A stretch of DNA of 64,000 nt, taken from contig VWZX01006699.1 in assembly GCA_013399015.1 (NCBI GenBank), positions 204,618-268,617 of the forward strand, given 5' to 3'. The translations under genes were made by a program, and so were the position numbers. The notes beneath the pieces were generated by a model. The model saw only the letters and a list, made by a program, of their open reading frames with translations, was not told the DNA's origin and ran no database searches. Of the stretch, positions 1 through 11,450 are shown in pieces; the first letter of the stretch is position 1, and each line of letters begins with the position of its first letter. The stretch is from Galbula dea (taxonomy: Eukaryota; Chordata; Aves; Piciformes; Galbulidae).

Positions 1-2079
1 TGGTTGTGAAGCCAAGCAGAAATCCACTTCCTGCTGGTTCTTAGCCACAAACCAGCCTACAAAGAGCTACTTGGTGCCAAACAGTCAATAAGAACCTAAC
101 TTGCTCAGAGAGGATAATGAACATCTGCCTTGAAGGGAGGTTGTCTTTGTGCATGAAGTTAGTAACCTGTTTGAGAGGAATACTCAGATCTGAGGCTCCT
201 CAGAAGCTGAAGGGCTCAGGGTAGGGTGTAACCTCCTGCTCCTTGGATCCAGCTCCCTGTAGGTGACTGTGCTTTGCTGGGCCAGCTTAGGTGGAGACTG
301 CTTGCAAAGAGCAGATCTGGAGACAATGGGAGGGAGCAGATAGCGCCAGACAGAAGGTATCTGATACCTTCTCTGGTGCCTGGCATCATAGCAGATCAAC
401 TGATACCTTCCAGAAAGCTGTAGTGGTGGTGGGGCTAACATTTCTAACAAAGGGCACCTACTGTTATCATAATTCTTCATTATCAGAGCAAAATATGGTT
501 TAGGGTATCAAAATAATTTGATATGCAGCCCAGTTTTCCACTGTTAGCTGTGTGCCCAGAAGATGTAAGTCTGTAGGAATCCTGCAAACCCTTTCTGGAG
601 CCTTGTATGAAATACAGTCCTGTAAAGTTGTCCTTGAATGCTCTCACAGGTACTCCTATAGTCCTGCCTTTCCTGGTCACCATCTTCCCAGAGGAACTGG
701 CAAGGCTGCCACTGGGGAGACTGGGCTCCCAGTCACCTCATCTAACTGGTGCCATGAGTTCCATGTTGTTTTAAATGTGTGCAGTTTAAACCTTTAAAAG
801 AACTACCAACTTCTGCCATGTAAGCAGAACTTTAACCAAACCACAAATTGCTGCTTTAAAATACATCCACCTTCCAAACCAACAGAATTGGTTTACAACT
901 AGGTCTTCTCACTCTTCTTCCCATCCTGGATTTTTTGGGTGGGAGAGGGTTTCTCTTGGGAGCTGGAGGAGATGGCACCTTAAAAAATGGAGATTAATCT
1001 AGGTGTTAAACAAGCACAAATGCACTTTTCTCCAGTGATAGCTGGATCTTAAGCCTTCAGATCTTGGCAGAGGGTTTCCCACCCCAAGCTGAAATGGTGT
1101 CAAATGGGTTTTTTAGGTAGTTTTTCTCTAGATCAGCAAACCACATCCAGAGGATTGGGAAGGTTGACTATGGATATGCTACTGAGAGATGGAGATTTGT
1201 AGCAATCAAAAGCCAAGATGTCTTTTATGACTTCTTTAAACCTACTTTAGCCCCAATTTCCAAATTCCCCCAATTGCTTGCAGGAATCTGGATCAGCTCA
1301 GACCCTTCTGGAGGAAGGAAAGATTAGGAAATGGAAACAAACCAGTCCAAGTCCAGCCTTTATATTAGTACAGCTATTTATCCTAGTATGATATACTGTG
1401 TACACACCGGAGGGGATGCAGATGTCCTCTTGCCAGTCTCTATTTGCTGCCTTGCTCCTATGTCAGCAGTGTTAAGCTGCTTTCACCACTTCCTCAACTG
1501 CTTCATGTTCAGTGCTCCTGGTGTTGGCACTTACCTCCTTCTGAGGAGAGCGACTGGGGCAGGGAGGCAAAAAAAAATCCACCAAAGTTTGCTAAGGTTG
1601 TGAGCAAACAATGCAGCAGTGGATGGGAAACACTCACAAAACCCCTCCTCAGAAGCAGCAAAGTGTGAGAACTTAAATGTGCCTGGTTTATTTTTTTTCT
1701 TCCTTAAAGGAGACTGGGGACCATTGCTCTGCACTTGCTTTTAAAGAACTTTGTTGCTGCTGCTTGGTTTTGTAAAGAAACTGGAGGCACATCACTATGC
1801 TGTGCCCAAGGGATTTATTTGGAATCTCCCAGCTGGTTGCTTTTGACTCGAATGTGCCTGTGCCAGCTTGTTTCAGAGGAAGATTTTGTGGGGCAGAGAA
1901 AACCAGTCTTGGATGATGTGATCCTGTAATGTGTATCAGAGAATGGCTTGGGTAGGAAGGGACTTTAAAGATCACCTGGTTCCATCCCCAGTTATAACTG
2001 CAGTTATTTACAACTTCTCACCTGCTAATGCTTCTTGAGTCCCTAGAAAAGTAAAAACTGACTTTTATGTTTAGTTGAA
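1..2079. other. 5' flanking sequence, no recognised gene
   Basis: Unique, AT-moderate sequence with only short chance reading frames and one small CR1 remnant near 1935. In human the next gene upstream of SLC4A11 is DNAAF9 (C20orf194), whose 3' end points this way. Part of its 3' UTR could lie here, but I see no coding match to support it. Confidence 0.5.
1935..1990 (-). repeat. CR1 3'-end remnant
   Basis: Antisense CR1 terminus: an ATCAGAGAATGG start, then a degraded GGGTTGGAAGGGACCTT-like block. Only about 55 bases remain. Confidence 0.6.
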
Positions 2080-2427
2080 GCTACGACCCTCTTTATAGGG
2101 GAGGTGGTGGGGGTTAAGAGGGGGAGAACAAACTTTTCGTGCGCCCTTTGAGGAGCGATGGGGCCGGAGTTGAGATGCTGCAGGGCGGGCGCTAGGACCC
2201 AGCCCGGGCGGGGACACCTCCCTCCCTTCATCCCTCCCCTCCCTCCCAACCTCTCCTCCAGCTCCACTTTCCTTACTATTCGTTTTAGCTGAGCAACTTA
2301 TTTTTTTGGCTTGGAACACAAATAAATACATCAGACTCCCCCTCCCATCCCTCCATCTCCTTCCTCTTCCAAAGCCACCAGGATCCGAGATGGTCCAGAC
2401 GGGATGAGAGGAGAGCCAGCAGCAGCC
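2080..2427 (+). promoter_or_regulatory. SLC4A11: CpG-rich proximal promoter and 5' UTR region of SLC4A11
   Basis: CpG dinucleotides are scarce in most of the window but frequent from about 2080 to 3230, a stretch that surrounds coding exon 1. Two GC-box-like GGGCGGG cores lie near 2186 and 2205. A TATA-like TTTATAG sits near 2092, and an AATAAATA stretch near 2321. The transcription start cannot be fixed from sequence. The placement as promoter follows from its position directly upstream of the first coding exon; the use of any single element is inference. Confidence 0.6.
2390..2407 (+). promoter_or_regulatory. Short upstream ORF in the SLC4A11 leader
   Basis: An ATG at 2390 opens a five-codon frame (MVQTG) that stops at 2405-2407. 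The stop overlaps a second ATG at 2404 in an ATGA arrangement. That second ATG is in frame with the SLC4A11 start at 2428 and would add eight residues (MRGEPAAA). If transcripts begin upstream of 2390, this arrangement could limit or reset initiation. The 2428 ATG has the better context (GCAGCC ATG G) and matches the human start, so it is preferred. Confidence 0.45.
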
Positions 2428-2464
2428 ATGGCAGCCAGAAGAGTGTTCCACCTCCAGCCATGCG
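2428..2464 (+). CDS. SLC4A11: SLC4A11 coding exon 1 (isoform-specific N-terminal leader)
   Basis: It encodes MAARRVFHLQPC plus the first base of codon 13. The human SLC4A11 isoform with the MAAATRRVFHLQPC leader matches closely, with two residues fewer here. The start codon has a strong Kozak context, with G at -3 and G at +4. The exon ends at G before a GTGAGG donor, leaving phase 1, and the codon is completed by AA from exon 2 to give Glu13. The leader is short, basic and cytoplasmic, with no signal peptide, as expected for an SLC4 protein whose N-terminus stays in the cytosol. An in-frame ATG at 2404 could extend it by eight residues. Other human first exons were not recognised here. Confidence 0.88.
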
Positions 2465-3580
2465 GTGAGGGACCAGGGGAACAAGTGGCATGAGTTCTGC
2501 CGGCAGCTTGCAGGGTGTCCTCTCTGTCGTCCCCCCCCCACCCCGTACTCCGTCTACCCTAACTTTGCCTTTCGCGGCAGCTCAGGGGTCGATGCTGATG
2601 CTTAGGATGCGATGGGGAAGGGGATGGGCTGTATCCTGGCTTTGCCTTCTTGAAATGGTGCTGGAGAAGGGAGGGGATAGAAATCTGGGATGATTTCCCT
2701 TTGAATCCTTGCTCAAAGCCTTCTGTTTGTTCAGGATGCTGTTCTTGTCCACGGGGGGAGCTGGTGCCACCACCCCCCTAAATCTCGGGCTCTCTAGGGA
2801 TGTCCCAGCCCCCTCAGGGAGCGTAGATGTGTCCTGAAGGAAGTGACCAAGGGATGAAGGAGCGGTGGGAAGTTAGTGACTGGTTGTTCCTGGGGGTGGT
2901 TTCCCCCTTTTCTTGCTACTTGTTTATAACTAGCTAGGGGAGGAAGAGGACACAGAGTCGGTGTTCAGCTCTGCCCCGGAGCTCGGCTTGCGGATGCGGT
3001 TGCCCGAGTTCATGTTGGTAATGGTGTAAAAACCGCAATAAAAAGCAAAGGAAAAAAAAAAAGGTGAAAATATATGGCTCAAGCTGAACCAGTGTAAAGG
3101 GCTCGGGCAGTGGTGTGAGTTGGCAAAAGCCCCCAGTGATGTGTTTTGGGGAAAGGCAGGGAGAAGGTGGCTGCAAACTGTCCTTTGAAATGCACTTGGC
3201 GATCTACGCTCGACTTCGCAAGTCACTTTCTGAAGTGTCTCCTCCTCCTCCCCCCTTGGCTCACCAAAGGAAGCACTTCCTTCAGCAGCATGGCTGCTGT
3301 GACTCTGAATTCAGTGACAGGGACTTGGGGTTAGTGCAGGAAAGTTTTGGTTTGTTCTGGAGTTAGAGTAACTGTAGGTGGCACAACAGCTTTGCCTGCA
3401 AAGCAGCGAGGAGGAGGCTGGTTCTCAAACTTCTCCTGAGGATCTTATCTCAGGGAGGATTGTGCCCTTGTTTCTGTTCTCCTCCTGGTTTTAATGAAGT
3501 TTAAAGGAGGACATCGGATCTGAAACAAAGCTTTCTTCTGTGCTGCTGTTTTTTGTGGTAAGGACTGTTAGTCTTCCTTT

Positions 3581-4130
3581 TAGAATCATGGAATCATTGA
3601 ATGGTTTGGGTTGGAAGGGACCTTTCAAGGTCAGCTAGTCCAACCCCCTGCAGTCAGCAGGGACATCCCCAACTAGAGCAGGTTGTTCAGAGCCCCAACC
3701 AACCTGATCTGCAATGGTTCCAGGGATGGGACATCTCCCACCTCTCTGGGCAACCTGGGACAGGCTCTCACCAGCCTCAGAGGGAAATATTTCTTCCTTC
3801 TATCTATTCTAGATCATCTTCTTTTAGTTTCAAACCATCACCCCTTAGCCTAAAAAAGATTGTCCCCATCTTCCCTATAGTCCCCTTCAAGTACTGCAAG
3901 GCTGCACTAAGGTCTCCCTCGAGCCTTCTCCAGGCTGAACAACCCTGACTCCCTCAGCCTGTCCTCACAGCAGAGGGCTTCTCAGATCACTTTTGTGGCC
4001 TCCTCTGGACCTGCTCCACCAGGTCCATGTCTGTGCTGTGCTGAGGACTCCAGAGCTGGCCCCAGCACTGCAGGTTAGCTCTTCCCAGAGCAGAGGCAGA
4101 ATCCCCTCCCTGACTTGCTGGCTACATTGA
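3581..4130 (-). repeat. CR1 LINE fragment, 3' end (550 bp)
   Basis: Starts with TAGAATCATGGAATC, then GGGTTGGAAGGGACCTTTC, the reverse complement of a CR1 3' end. It continues through the typical CTCTCTGGGCAACCTG and CTCCTCTGGACCTGCTCCA blocks. It is closely related to the copies at 4966 and 29640. It stops near the segment that would read on into the end of the reverse transcriptase. Confidence 0.92.
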
Positions 4131-4965
4131 TAGTCTTCCTCAAAATTTTCTTTTGCACTGCTGTTTTTCATGTCCAGCACTGTCACTCCCCCTCTTGAGC
4201 CCTGATGGTGCAGACTCTGCCCATCAGCAACATGCATGTCAGCAGTCTACTGGGAGTGTTTTCCCCAAGTTGTTGCAATGTGCATTGTCTGCAGGACTTC
4301 TCAAGTTGGTGTTCATGGGGTATGACCATATCCTTGTCCTTCCTTTGCAGAGTTACTTCCCCTCAAGCACTGTAGCTGAAGTATGGGATAAACTCCTTGA
4401 CCTAGGGCTTTGTAAATCCAGTGGTATTTCAACCTTCTTACCTAGGTTGCTGTTGCAGTTGGATTTTGGAGGCTGGAATGAAAGTGATGCAACACCTTAG
4501 TCCTGTCTACACTTTGACCTCAGTTATAGCCCCTAGCCCTGTGAGTTGCATGTTGCTGTTTCCCTGCTATGATCAAGAAGCTTTGGCTAATCCATCTCAG
4601 CCAGAGCTCTCCAGTTTTGAAATAACTGTGGCTTTCATGGAGTTGCCTCTCTGTAAGTTATGTACCACAGAGGAAGTTCCTTGCTGGCTCTCCTGGTGTT
4701 CCCTGGCAAGTGGAAAGGCTCAAATTATTTAAATGAGCACAGCTAGAAAGAGGAGTTGGGTTTTCAAGCAGAGCACTTGCTGAACTCCCCCAGTGGCATG
4801 AGATACCTGTGTGTAAACTCAAGTGTTTTGACTACTTCTAGCAAAGCTGTAGTAAATCATTTCAGGCTGAAAGATGTTGTTAAAGGAAGCTTTATGCTGA
4901 GTCAATGTGAAAAGAAAGATGTCTTGGTTGGAAAAGGATCTGAAATGGAAGCCTTCTGTATTTGT

Positions 4966-5550
4966 AGAGTCATAGAATGGTTTGGAATGGAAGGGACCTT
5001 TCAAGGTCAGCTAGTCCAACCCCCTGATGTCCCCAAGCAGGGACATCTGCAACTAGAACAGGTTGCTCAGAGCCCCAACCAACCTGACCTGGAATGGTTC
5101 CTCATCTTACAAAATTTCCTCCTTACATCTAGTCTAAATCTCTCTTAGTTTAAAAACCATCCTTTCTTGTCCTGTCACAACGGGGCCTGCTGAAACATCT
5201 GTCCCCATCTCTCTTGCATGCACATTTTATTACTGCAAGGCTGCACTAAGGTCTCCCTGGAGCTTCCTCCTCTCCAGGCTGAATAACCCCAGCTCTCTCA
5301 GCCTGTCCTCACAGCAGAGAGCTCCCAGCCCTCAGATTGTTTTTTTGTGGTCTCCTCTGAATCCACTCCCCCAGCTCCATGTCTGTGCTGTGCTGAGGAC
5401 TCCAGAGCTGGCCCCAGCACTGCAGCTGAGGTCTCCCCAGAGCAGAGCAGAGGCACAATCCCCTCCCTGCCCTGCTGGCCATGCTCTGGGGATGCAGCCC
5501 AGGACAGGGTTGCCTTCTGGGCTGTGAGCACACATTGCTGCCTCATCTCC
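4966..5550 (-). repeat. CR1 LINE fragment, 3' end (585 bp)
   Basis: Same family as the copy at 3581: TCATAGAATGG, GGAAGGGACCTTTCAAGGTC and the shared CTAGTCCAACCCCCTG block. It has lost the middle part around the GGGACATCTCCCACC segment and runs further 5', to GGGCTGTGAGCACACATTGC. Confidence 0.92.
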
Positions 5551-8549
5551 AAGTGTCAGTGAAAATATTTCTTGCAGGAGGGAGCTTGAGGTTAGCTGCA
5601 AGGTTGGATTTTCATCCAGAGTTAGTGACCTTAGCATGGTGCTGGTTTATTTACCTGTGCAAGATTAAAACCTCAACCCCTCACAGGACTGCATGTGGAC
5701 TTTATGCATTAAGGCAGGTCCCAAATCCCATTACCTAGGGGGAAAGCACTTGGGTTTGGGCTTTCTCAGTGCATAATTCTAACACTGCTGTGATTTAGAT
5801 GTCTCTGGGTAGCCACAGTTGTTGCTATCTAAAAGCTTTCTCAGGTGGCACCAGAGTTACATCTTCCTAATGCAAAGCCATGTGTAGAAAAGTCAGGTTT
5901 CCTTCTGTCGGATTTCTCTGGGAGTAAACAAGTTACTGAGACATTTTAATGTCTCATCATCATGAAACTGTCATCCACCCTCTAAATATGCAAATGACTG
6001 CCAAGCACACCAGCAGAGATCCAGCATGTGGTAAACTGCAAGCTACCTTTGCTACCAGCAGCAGCTGATGCATGGTGTGGTGTAGTGGGGTGAAGGATCC
6101 ACTTCAAGAAAGTGGAAAAAATGGGAATGCTGAGGCAGTTCCTTGAAGTTCATCCTAACCTGGGGCTGAGCAGTGCTTTGTGATCCTCCAGGCTGCAAAA
6201 CAGTTTGGGCTGGGACCTGGTAAAGCTGCAGAACTCTTCTGTGGCTTGTTCTTTAAAATCTAATATAACTTCCTAAATGTGATCTAGGATAAGCTCCTCA
6301 GAAAGCCTTTCTGCAGAGCACAGTGACATGCTGGCCTGGAGCAGAGCACTGCAAGCTTCTGCATCTGTCAGTGTTGGCTTTGATATCAAAGTGCTTTAGC
6401 TGTCACTTCTAACTCCATGGATTTTTTTCCTCTTCCCCCTTTCTAAATTCATCCCTGGCTCTGACTTCCAATTAAAAAAAGCAGCAGCATGAAGGGCTTG
6501 AGTCTAACTCTGTTGTTGAAGAAGGGTCTGCCAGCACTGGTGGAGCTGTGGGAGCTGGGATTTGGGTAGGGTATGGAAGGAATAGAGTCCAGTTTTGATC
6601 CTTCTAGATGCCATGCTGAGAAACAGCAAGGAGGAGGGGGAGAAAAGCATGAAAACCTGATGCAAGGAGTGGAGAACACTGACTTTAGCCTTGTGTTGAG
6701 CAGGAACTTTCTTCCCCACAGGTGCTCTTAAGCTCTCTGGGTTTCAAGGACCTGATGCAAATGGTAGAAGGGCTTATGAGGCTCTGGCTGGCCCAGGGGC
6801 ATCCCTGCAGCCATATCATGGTGGGATGGATGGAGATTAGTGACAGTGTGGGTTCTGGCAGGGAGGGAAAACCTCCTATTTTTGAAGCTGGTGGAGAGCA
6901 GATTGCAGCTGGTGGGTGCTTAGAGCTGGGCTTGTCTTGGGATGTTGCAGGTGGTATTTGAACAGCAGAGGGGATGGAGTGAGTTACTGCTGGGTTCTAC
7001 TCACTTATGGGGGGGCAGATAAGTGGAAAATGAGGAGGATGGGATAATCTAGGGGCTGAGGATGAGGAATTTCTCCTCCCCTGTTCATGTTGGGACAGAT
7101 GCTGGGAACTGCCACTTGCCCTCACCCCCCCCCCNGGAGTTGTAATAATGCCAATCCTTCTTGAATATTATAAACCTGGCTTATCAGCCTGCTGCAGAGC
7201 TGGAATTTGTCTCTTCCTGTGCTGCATCTCTGCTTTCTGAGAGGGGCGTTTAAATACAGGCTGGAGGCTCAGCCCTTCCAGTGTGCTCTGCTGGGCTGTG
7301 ACAGCAGCAGCAGGGCTGCTCCAGCAGCTCCTCTTTCTTTTTTCTTTCTTTCTTTTGTGGGCTGTTTTTTTGGCATTAATTCCTCTCCAAAAAGGAACTT
7401 CTCAGGGAAGAAGGCTCTGAGACTGCATGTCCCAACAGTACCCACTGAAGGAGGTGAAGGGAGACGCGGTTTGCTTCGTACCTGGCTCTCCTCTCTTCTC
7501 TGTCCTGATGGAGCCAGCTTCTTTTTGCTACCCTCAGCTCACCTTCCTTCGCTCACCCTATGGCCAGTTTGGGGCCAGTGCTGGCTCTTCACAGGATTTG
7601 GCCCCTTGGCCACAACGTTTGGTGACCCAGAGGTGGAGCAGGCCAGTGGATGGTGCGTTGACCAGGGATGGAAGGGTTGGGAACTGGAGAGGGATGTAGT
7701 AGAGGAGCCCAATGAGAGCTCTGGGGGATGCTTTGGAGATGGTAAGTGAGGAGGGAGGCAGCAAGGGTAGGAGTTGGTGGATGTGTTGGCATGGTTGTGT
7801 TGATGCTCTCTTGGACCTCTCCTGCTGCTGCTTGCTTGGCCACTCATTTCCACTGAGGAGCAGCTCCAGTCCCTGTACACCCTTGCACCCAGGCAAGGGG
7901 CTTGTCAGGGAGAGCTGATAAACAACCTCAGCATGGAAAAACAATAAAAATAGAAACTGATCTTAGCCAGTCTTCTGTTTCATAAGCTTGTTCACTTGCT
8001 GAAATGAATCCAGCAGTGTTGGAAACCTGAAATACCTGCTGGAAGCTGAGCAGGTTCACTTCACCTGTAGGGATGGGATGCTGTCAATTCCATCCTTATT
8101 AAAGGTGTCAAGTGTAGGTAGAGGGGAAGGTACTAAGATCCTCTGTTGCAGATGTGTCTTGCTACAAGGAAGTACTTTAAAAGTCTCAGCTTGATTCAGG
8201 ATTTTACACATTGCTTTACTGCAAAGGATCTCTGAGGAGGAGCTTGGTAAATCCTGCTGGATCAGGAGCTGTGAGTGCTGATCCCAAGGACAGGAGTCTC
8301 GACTTGCTGTAAAACTTTTTTTGGGGGGGAATGCTTGATGAGATGAGGTCCTGAGCAGCCTGATTAAGGTGGTCCTGCCTGGAGCAAAGAGTGGGGCTGG
8401 AAACCTCCAAGGGTGTCTTCCACCCTCTTTTAGGAAGGGTGATGCTTTAGGAACTGTGGTCTGCTTGCTTTCCATCTCGTTAACAGCCTGAATCTGCTGT
8501 GCCTTACCTGGAAGAGCTTGTCAGGTGGCATGCAAAATAAAAATGGAGG

Positions 8550-9200
8550 AGACTTGGATGAGCAGTCTCGGCAGGGAAGAGGCGTAGGAGGTGTTTAGAA
8601 ACATGCGTTGCCTGTGGTTTCGTGCAGCGGAAACAAGCCTGTGGCAGGCAGGGACCGAGGACTAGGGTATGTGGCTCTGAGTGAATCCCTCTGCTGGGAG
8701 CGATGCCTCTTCCCGAGCCGTGCCCTGCTTTGCGCTGGGAACCCTTCGCTGCCTCCTGGTAAATATCACTGGGGAATCTCCTTTTCCTTTCTTTTTTGAC
8801 TTCAGTCAGAGGAGAATTGTCAGAGTTACTGTAGGAGAGTGACCTAATCTTGCCAGCCTTTGGATAACTCGCTCTTTATTTCTGCCTTCGTTTTGGAGGC
8901 TTCTGCCTTTCCTAAGGCTGACTTCGTGTCGCTCGGGGGGGCTGTGGGTGAGGGGTGTTCCCTTGTTTTGGTTTGGCCACTATGGACTATTCCTCTGGGC
9001 TTTAAATATCCTTAAAGATTGGGCTTATTGTTAGGAAAATCTTGATTTGTATGGAAAGTGAAGCGGTGAAACAGGCGGGGGGGTGGGGGGAGAGGATGTG
9101 GCATCTTCTCTCCAGAGCATTTTAGGCAGAAAGGTTCGGACCTAAGTCTGCTTAGATGGGGTGAGGTCTCTTCGGCTCTTATTTACTGCAACTTGCTGTT
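8550..9200. promoter_or_regulatory. CpG-enriched patch in intron 1, possible alternative promoter
   Basis: I count about 20 CpG dinucleotides in roughly 650 bases, against only a handful per kilobase in flanking intron. It includes TCTCGG, CCCGAGCCGTG, TTCGTGTCGCTCG and a G-rich run near 9080. A TTTAAATA motif lies near 9001. A possible donor (TGGTAAAT) follows a CpG-rich stretch near 8758-8765. Human SLC4A11 uses several first exons, so an alternative first exon here is plausible, but I could not find a coding leader resembling a known one. Confidence 0.35.
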
Positions 9201-9324
9201 GGAAGGCAGACTTCTTGCCCTGTTTCTCATTCCCTTATTCAGCCTCCTCATTGAATGTGTGTTAACCCTTGCAGTGCTGCTGCACACACAGCCCAACCGT
9301 CAGGCTGGATAGCGTGGGAAAAAC

Positions 9325-9392
9325 AGAGAATCATTCAGGTTGGAAGAGACCTCCAAGATCATCAAGCCCAAAAGAGAGCCACAACCATGCTC
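9325..9392 (-). repeat. Short CR1 3'-end fragment
   Basis: AGAATCATTCAGGTTGGAAG followed by ACCTCCAAGATCATCAAG. It belongs to the variant with GAGACCTCCAAGATCATC, shared with the fragment at 43961. Confidence 0.8.
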
Positions 9393-10433
9393 ACAGAGTT
9401 AGAGCAGCTATATCTTTAAGAATAATTTGCTTTCTCTACCTCTCAGCAGCAGATTTGGAAGGGTTTTTTCCTCTCTCCTTCTCTCTTCTCCCTGCATCTT
9501 CACATCCTCTTGTTTTCCCTGTACTTCTGCCTGTAAGGTACAGTATCTTCTCACTTCACTTCAGCCCGGGCTGCTACAAGGTTTTATTTTTAAGGAGGCA
9601 TACAAGCTTTCTTCATCCAGCAAAACCTGCAGGCTCTGAAGAGCAGGGTCACTTAATTACTTTATTTTTCCTCCTTGCTGTCAAATAGCCCTGTGAGAGG
9701 CTTGGGGATCTGGGTGGCTGGAGAAACCAAGCCAAAGGCCAGCGGTGGCATGCAGAGAGGTGCTTCCCAGGTGTGAAGTTAGTAGGATGCTGGCATCCCT
9801 GCTCCAGCTAGGAGAACTAGGTTGGAGGTGTCCATCTGGGAGCTAATGGGTCGTGTTCTCACTCCACCCATTTGCCTCTGGCCAATTGGAAGTGAGGGAG
9901 AAAGATGCTCTGGATGGATTAATATTGGAGCCAGCCAAAAAGCACGAGCCATTGCTGCCTCAGCCACCTGAGCAAGTGGTATTTGGGAATAAGTGTGGTG
10001 GCTCCTGGGTTGGGGAGGTGTGGGGAGCAGCCAGGAGGGGAATGGAGGCAGTTTGAGCAGCATCTCTGTTACAGAAGTAGTGCAGGTAAGTTGTGATCTT
10101 AAAACAACTGAAGCACTACTGTTGCTGGGTGATGTATTTGGACAGGAAATCTAGCAAACCAGCTCTGCCAGCTCTTTAATTATTAAATTCACTAAAGTAA
10201 GGCAGCACTTGATGTATTTTCAATGGGCTTTGCTGCTTAGTGATGCTATCTCTTGCCTGTGCCGGATGTGTGTCTGTGCTGTTGTGTTTAAGGATGGAGG
10301 ATACCTTTCTGAATTGAATTTACATTAAGCAGAGTGCTCTCTTTCAGGGTTTGAGTGTAGTTTTAAGGTATGCATGGGGGAGATGAGAGTGAGAGATCTT
10401 ACCTCTTCTGGTTTCCACCCTCCCCCCCCCCTT

Positions 10434-10457
10434 NNNNNNNNNNNNNNNNNNNNNNNN
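10434..10457. other. Assembly gap of 24 N
   Basis: N run directly after a C-rich homopolymer stretch in intron 1. Single unresolved bases are also at 7135 (after a C run) and 34113. Confidence 0.98.
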
Positions 10458-11100
10458 TCTAATCACTGTTAAAGCATCCTAGCAGCCTGTCTGAGAGAGG
10501 TTTTTACATGCTGATGTTTCACGTGGGGAAAGTGCAGTGCTGGGAGAAAACAAAATGCATGAATGTAATCTAAAATGCTAGCAAACATCATTCCTGTTGC
10601 TGTAGCCATGGAAGCCATGCAGATGAACCCTAAGCAATGTCCTAATGAATGCCACTCCATCCCAGGGATTGTCAATCTGCAGCTAGTTCACCACTGGACT
10701 AGGGCATGTTTGCTTTTGGGAGAGCAAAATCAGAGCTGGTGCTGCTGGTTCTCCCCCAGCCTAAGGTGGTGGTGTCACTGCTGTGTGGCTCCTAGACATA
10801 GAAATTGTATTGATTTGGAGACATGGTATTGAATCAGGACAGAGAACTGTGTGGAAATTGGGGTGATTGTGTTATCCTGCTGCTGTGATTTGAAGTCCCT
10901 GCTTCTGGAGGAAGGTGGTTGAGGCTGTGCAGGGCATCTAGGCTGCCTTTTGGGTGTTCTTTGGGCTGTGCTCACTTTTGATGGTAGGGAGAGGTTTTTC
11001 TTTGTGTCTTGCCTAGAACCACAATGACAAATTTGTCTGGAGATCAAATGTCTGGGTTCACTGCTCTCCTTTGGTGTTTGCCAGTGCTTACAGCATAGAT

Positions 11101-11254
11101 CTGCCCAGGGAAGTGGTGGAGTCACCATCCTAGGAGGTATTAGAAGGATGTGTAGATGTGGTGCTGAGGGCTTAGTGGTAACCTGGCAGTGCTGGGTTAA
11201 CTGTTGGGCTTGAGGGTCATAAAGATCTCTTCTAACCAAAGATTCTATGATCTT
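11101..11254 (+). repeat. CR1 3'-end fragment
   Basis: Sense CR1 end: GTGGTGGAGTCACCATCC, a GATGTGGTGCTGAGGG segment, and terminal GATTCTATGATCTT. The next CR1 fragment, in the same orientation, begins about 50 bases later. Confidence 0.88.
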
Positions 11255-11305
11255 GGTTTTGACCTAACTTTTCTTTTTCATGAGAACAAGAAGCTATTTG
11301 AATTA

Positions 11306-11450
11306 TCTCCCTGGGAACAGTGGTGGAGTCTCCAGCATGGGACATCTAAGATTCAGCTGGACAGGTGCTGAATGAGCTTATCTAGACCATGCTTTTGCCA
11401 TGAAAGGTTGGACCAGATGATCCTTGATGCTGGGATGCTATGATTCTGGT
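11306..11450 (+). repeat. CR1 3'-end fragment
   Basis: Starts CTCCCTGGGAACAGTGG and ends with GGTTGGACCAGATGATCC then GCTATGATTCTGG. It is more degraded than its left neighbour and probably a separate insertion. Confidence 0.75.

Noticed and set aside
1..2000. Possible 3' end of the DNAAF9 neighbour expected from human gene order
   Set aside because: No coding match or clear poly(A) arrangement that I can tie to that gene; kept only as a possibility in the flank entry.
7207..7749. 180-codon open frame on the + strand in intron 1
   Set aside because: Compositionally odd (F/S/L-rich from T-rich tracts), no family resemblance, no supporting gene context.
8056..8475. 139-codon open frame on the - strand
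   Set aside because: No recognisable motif; no start context or splice support.
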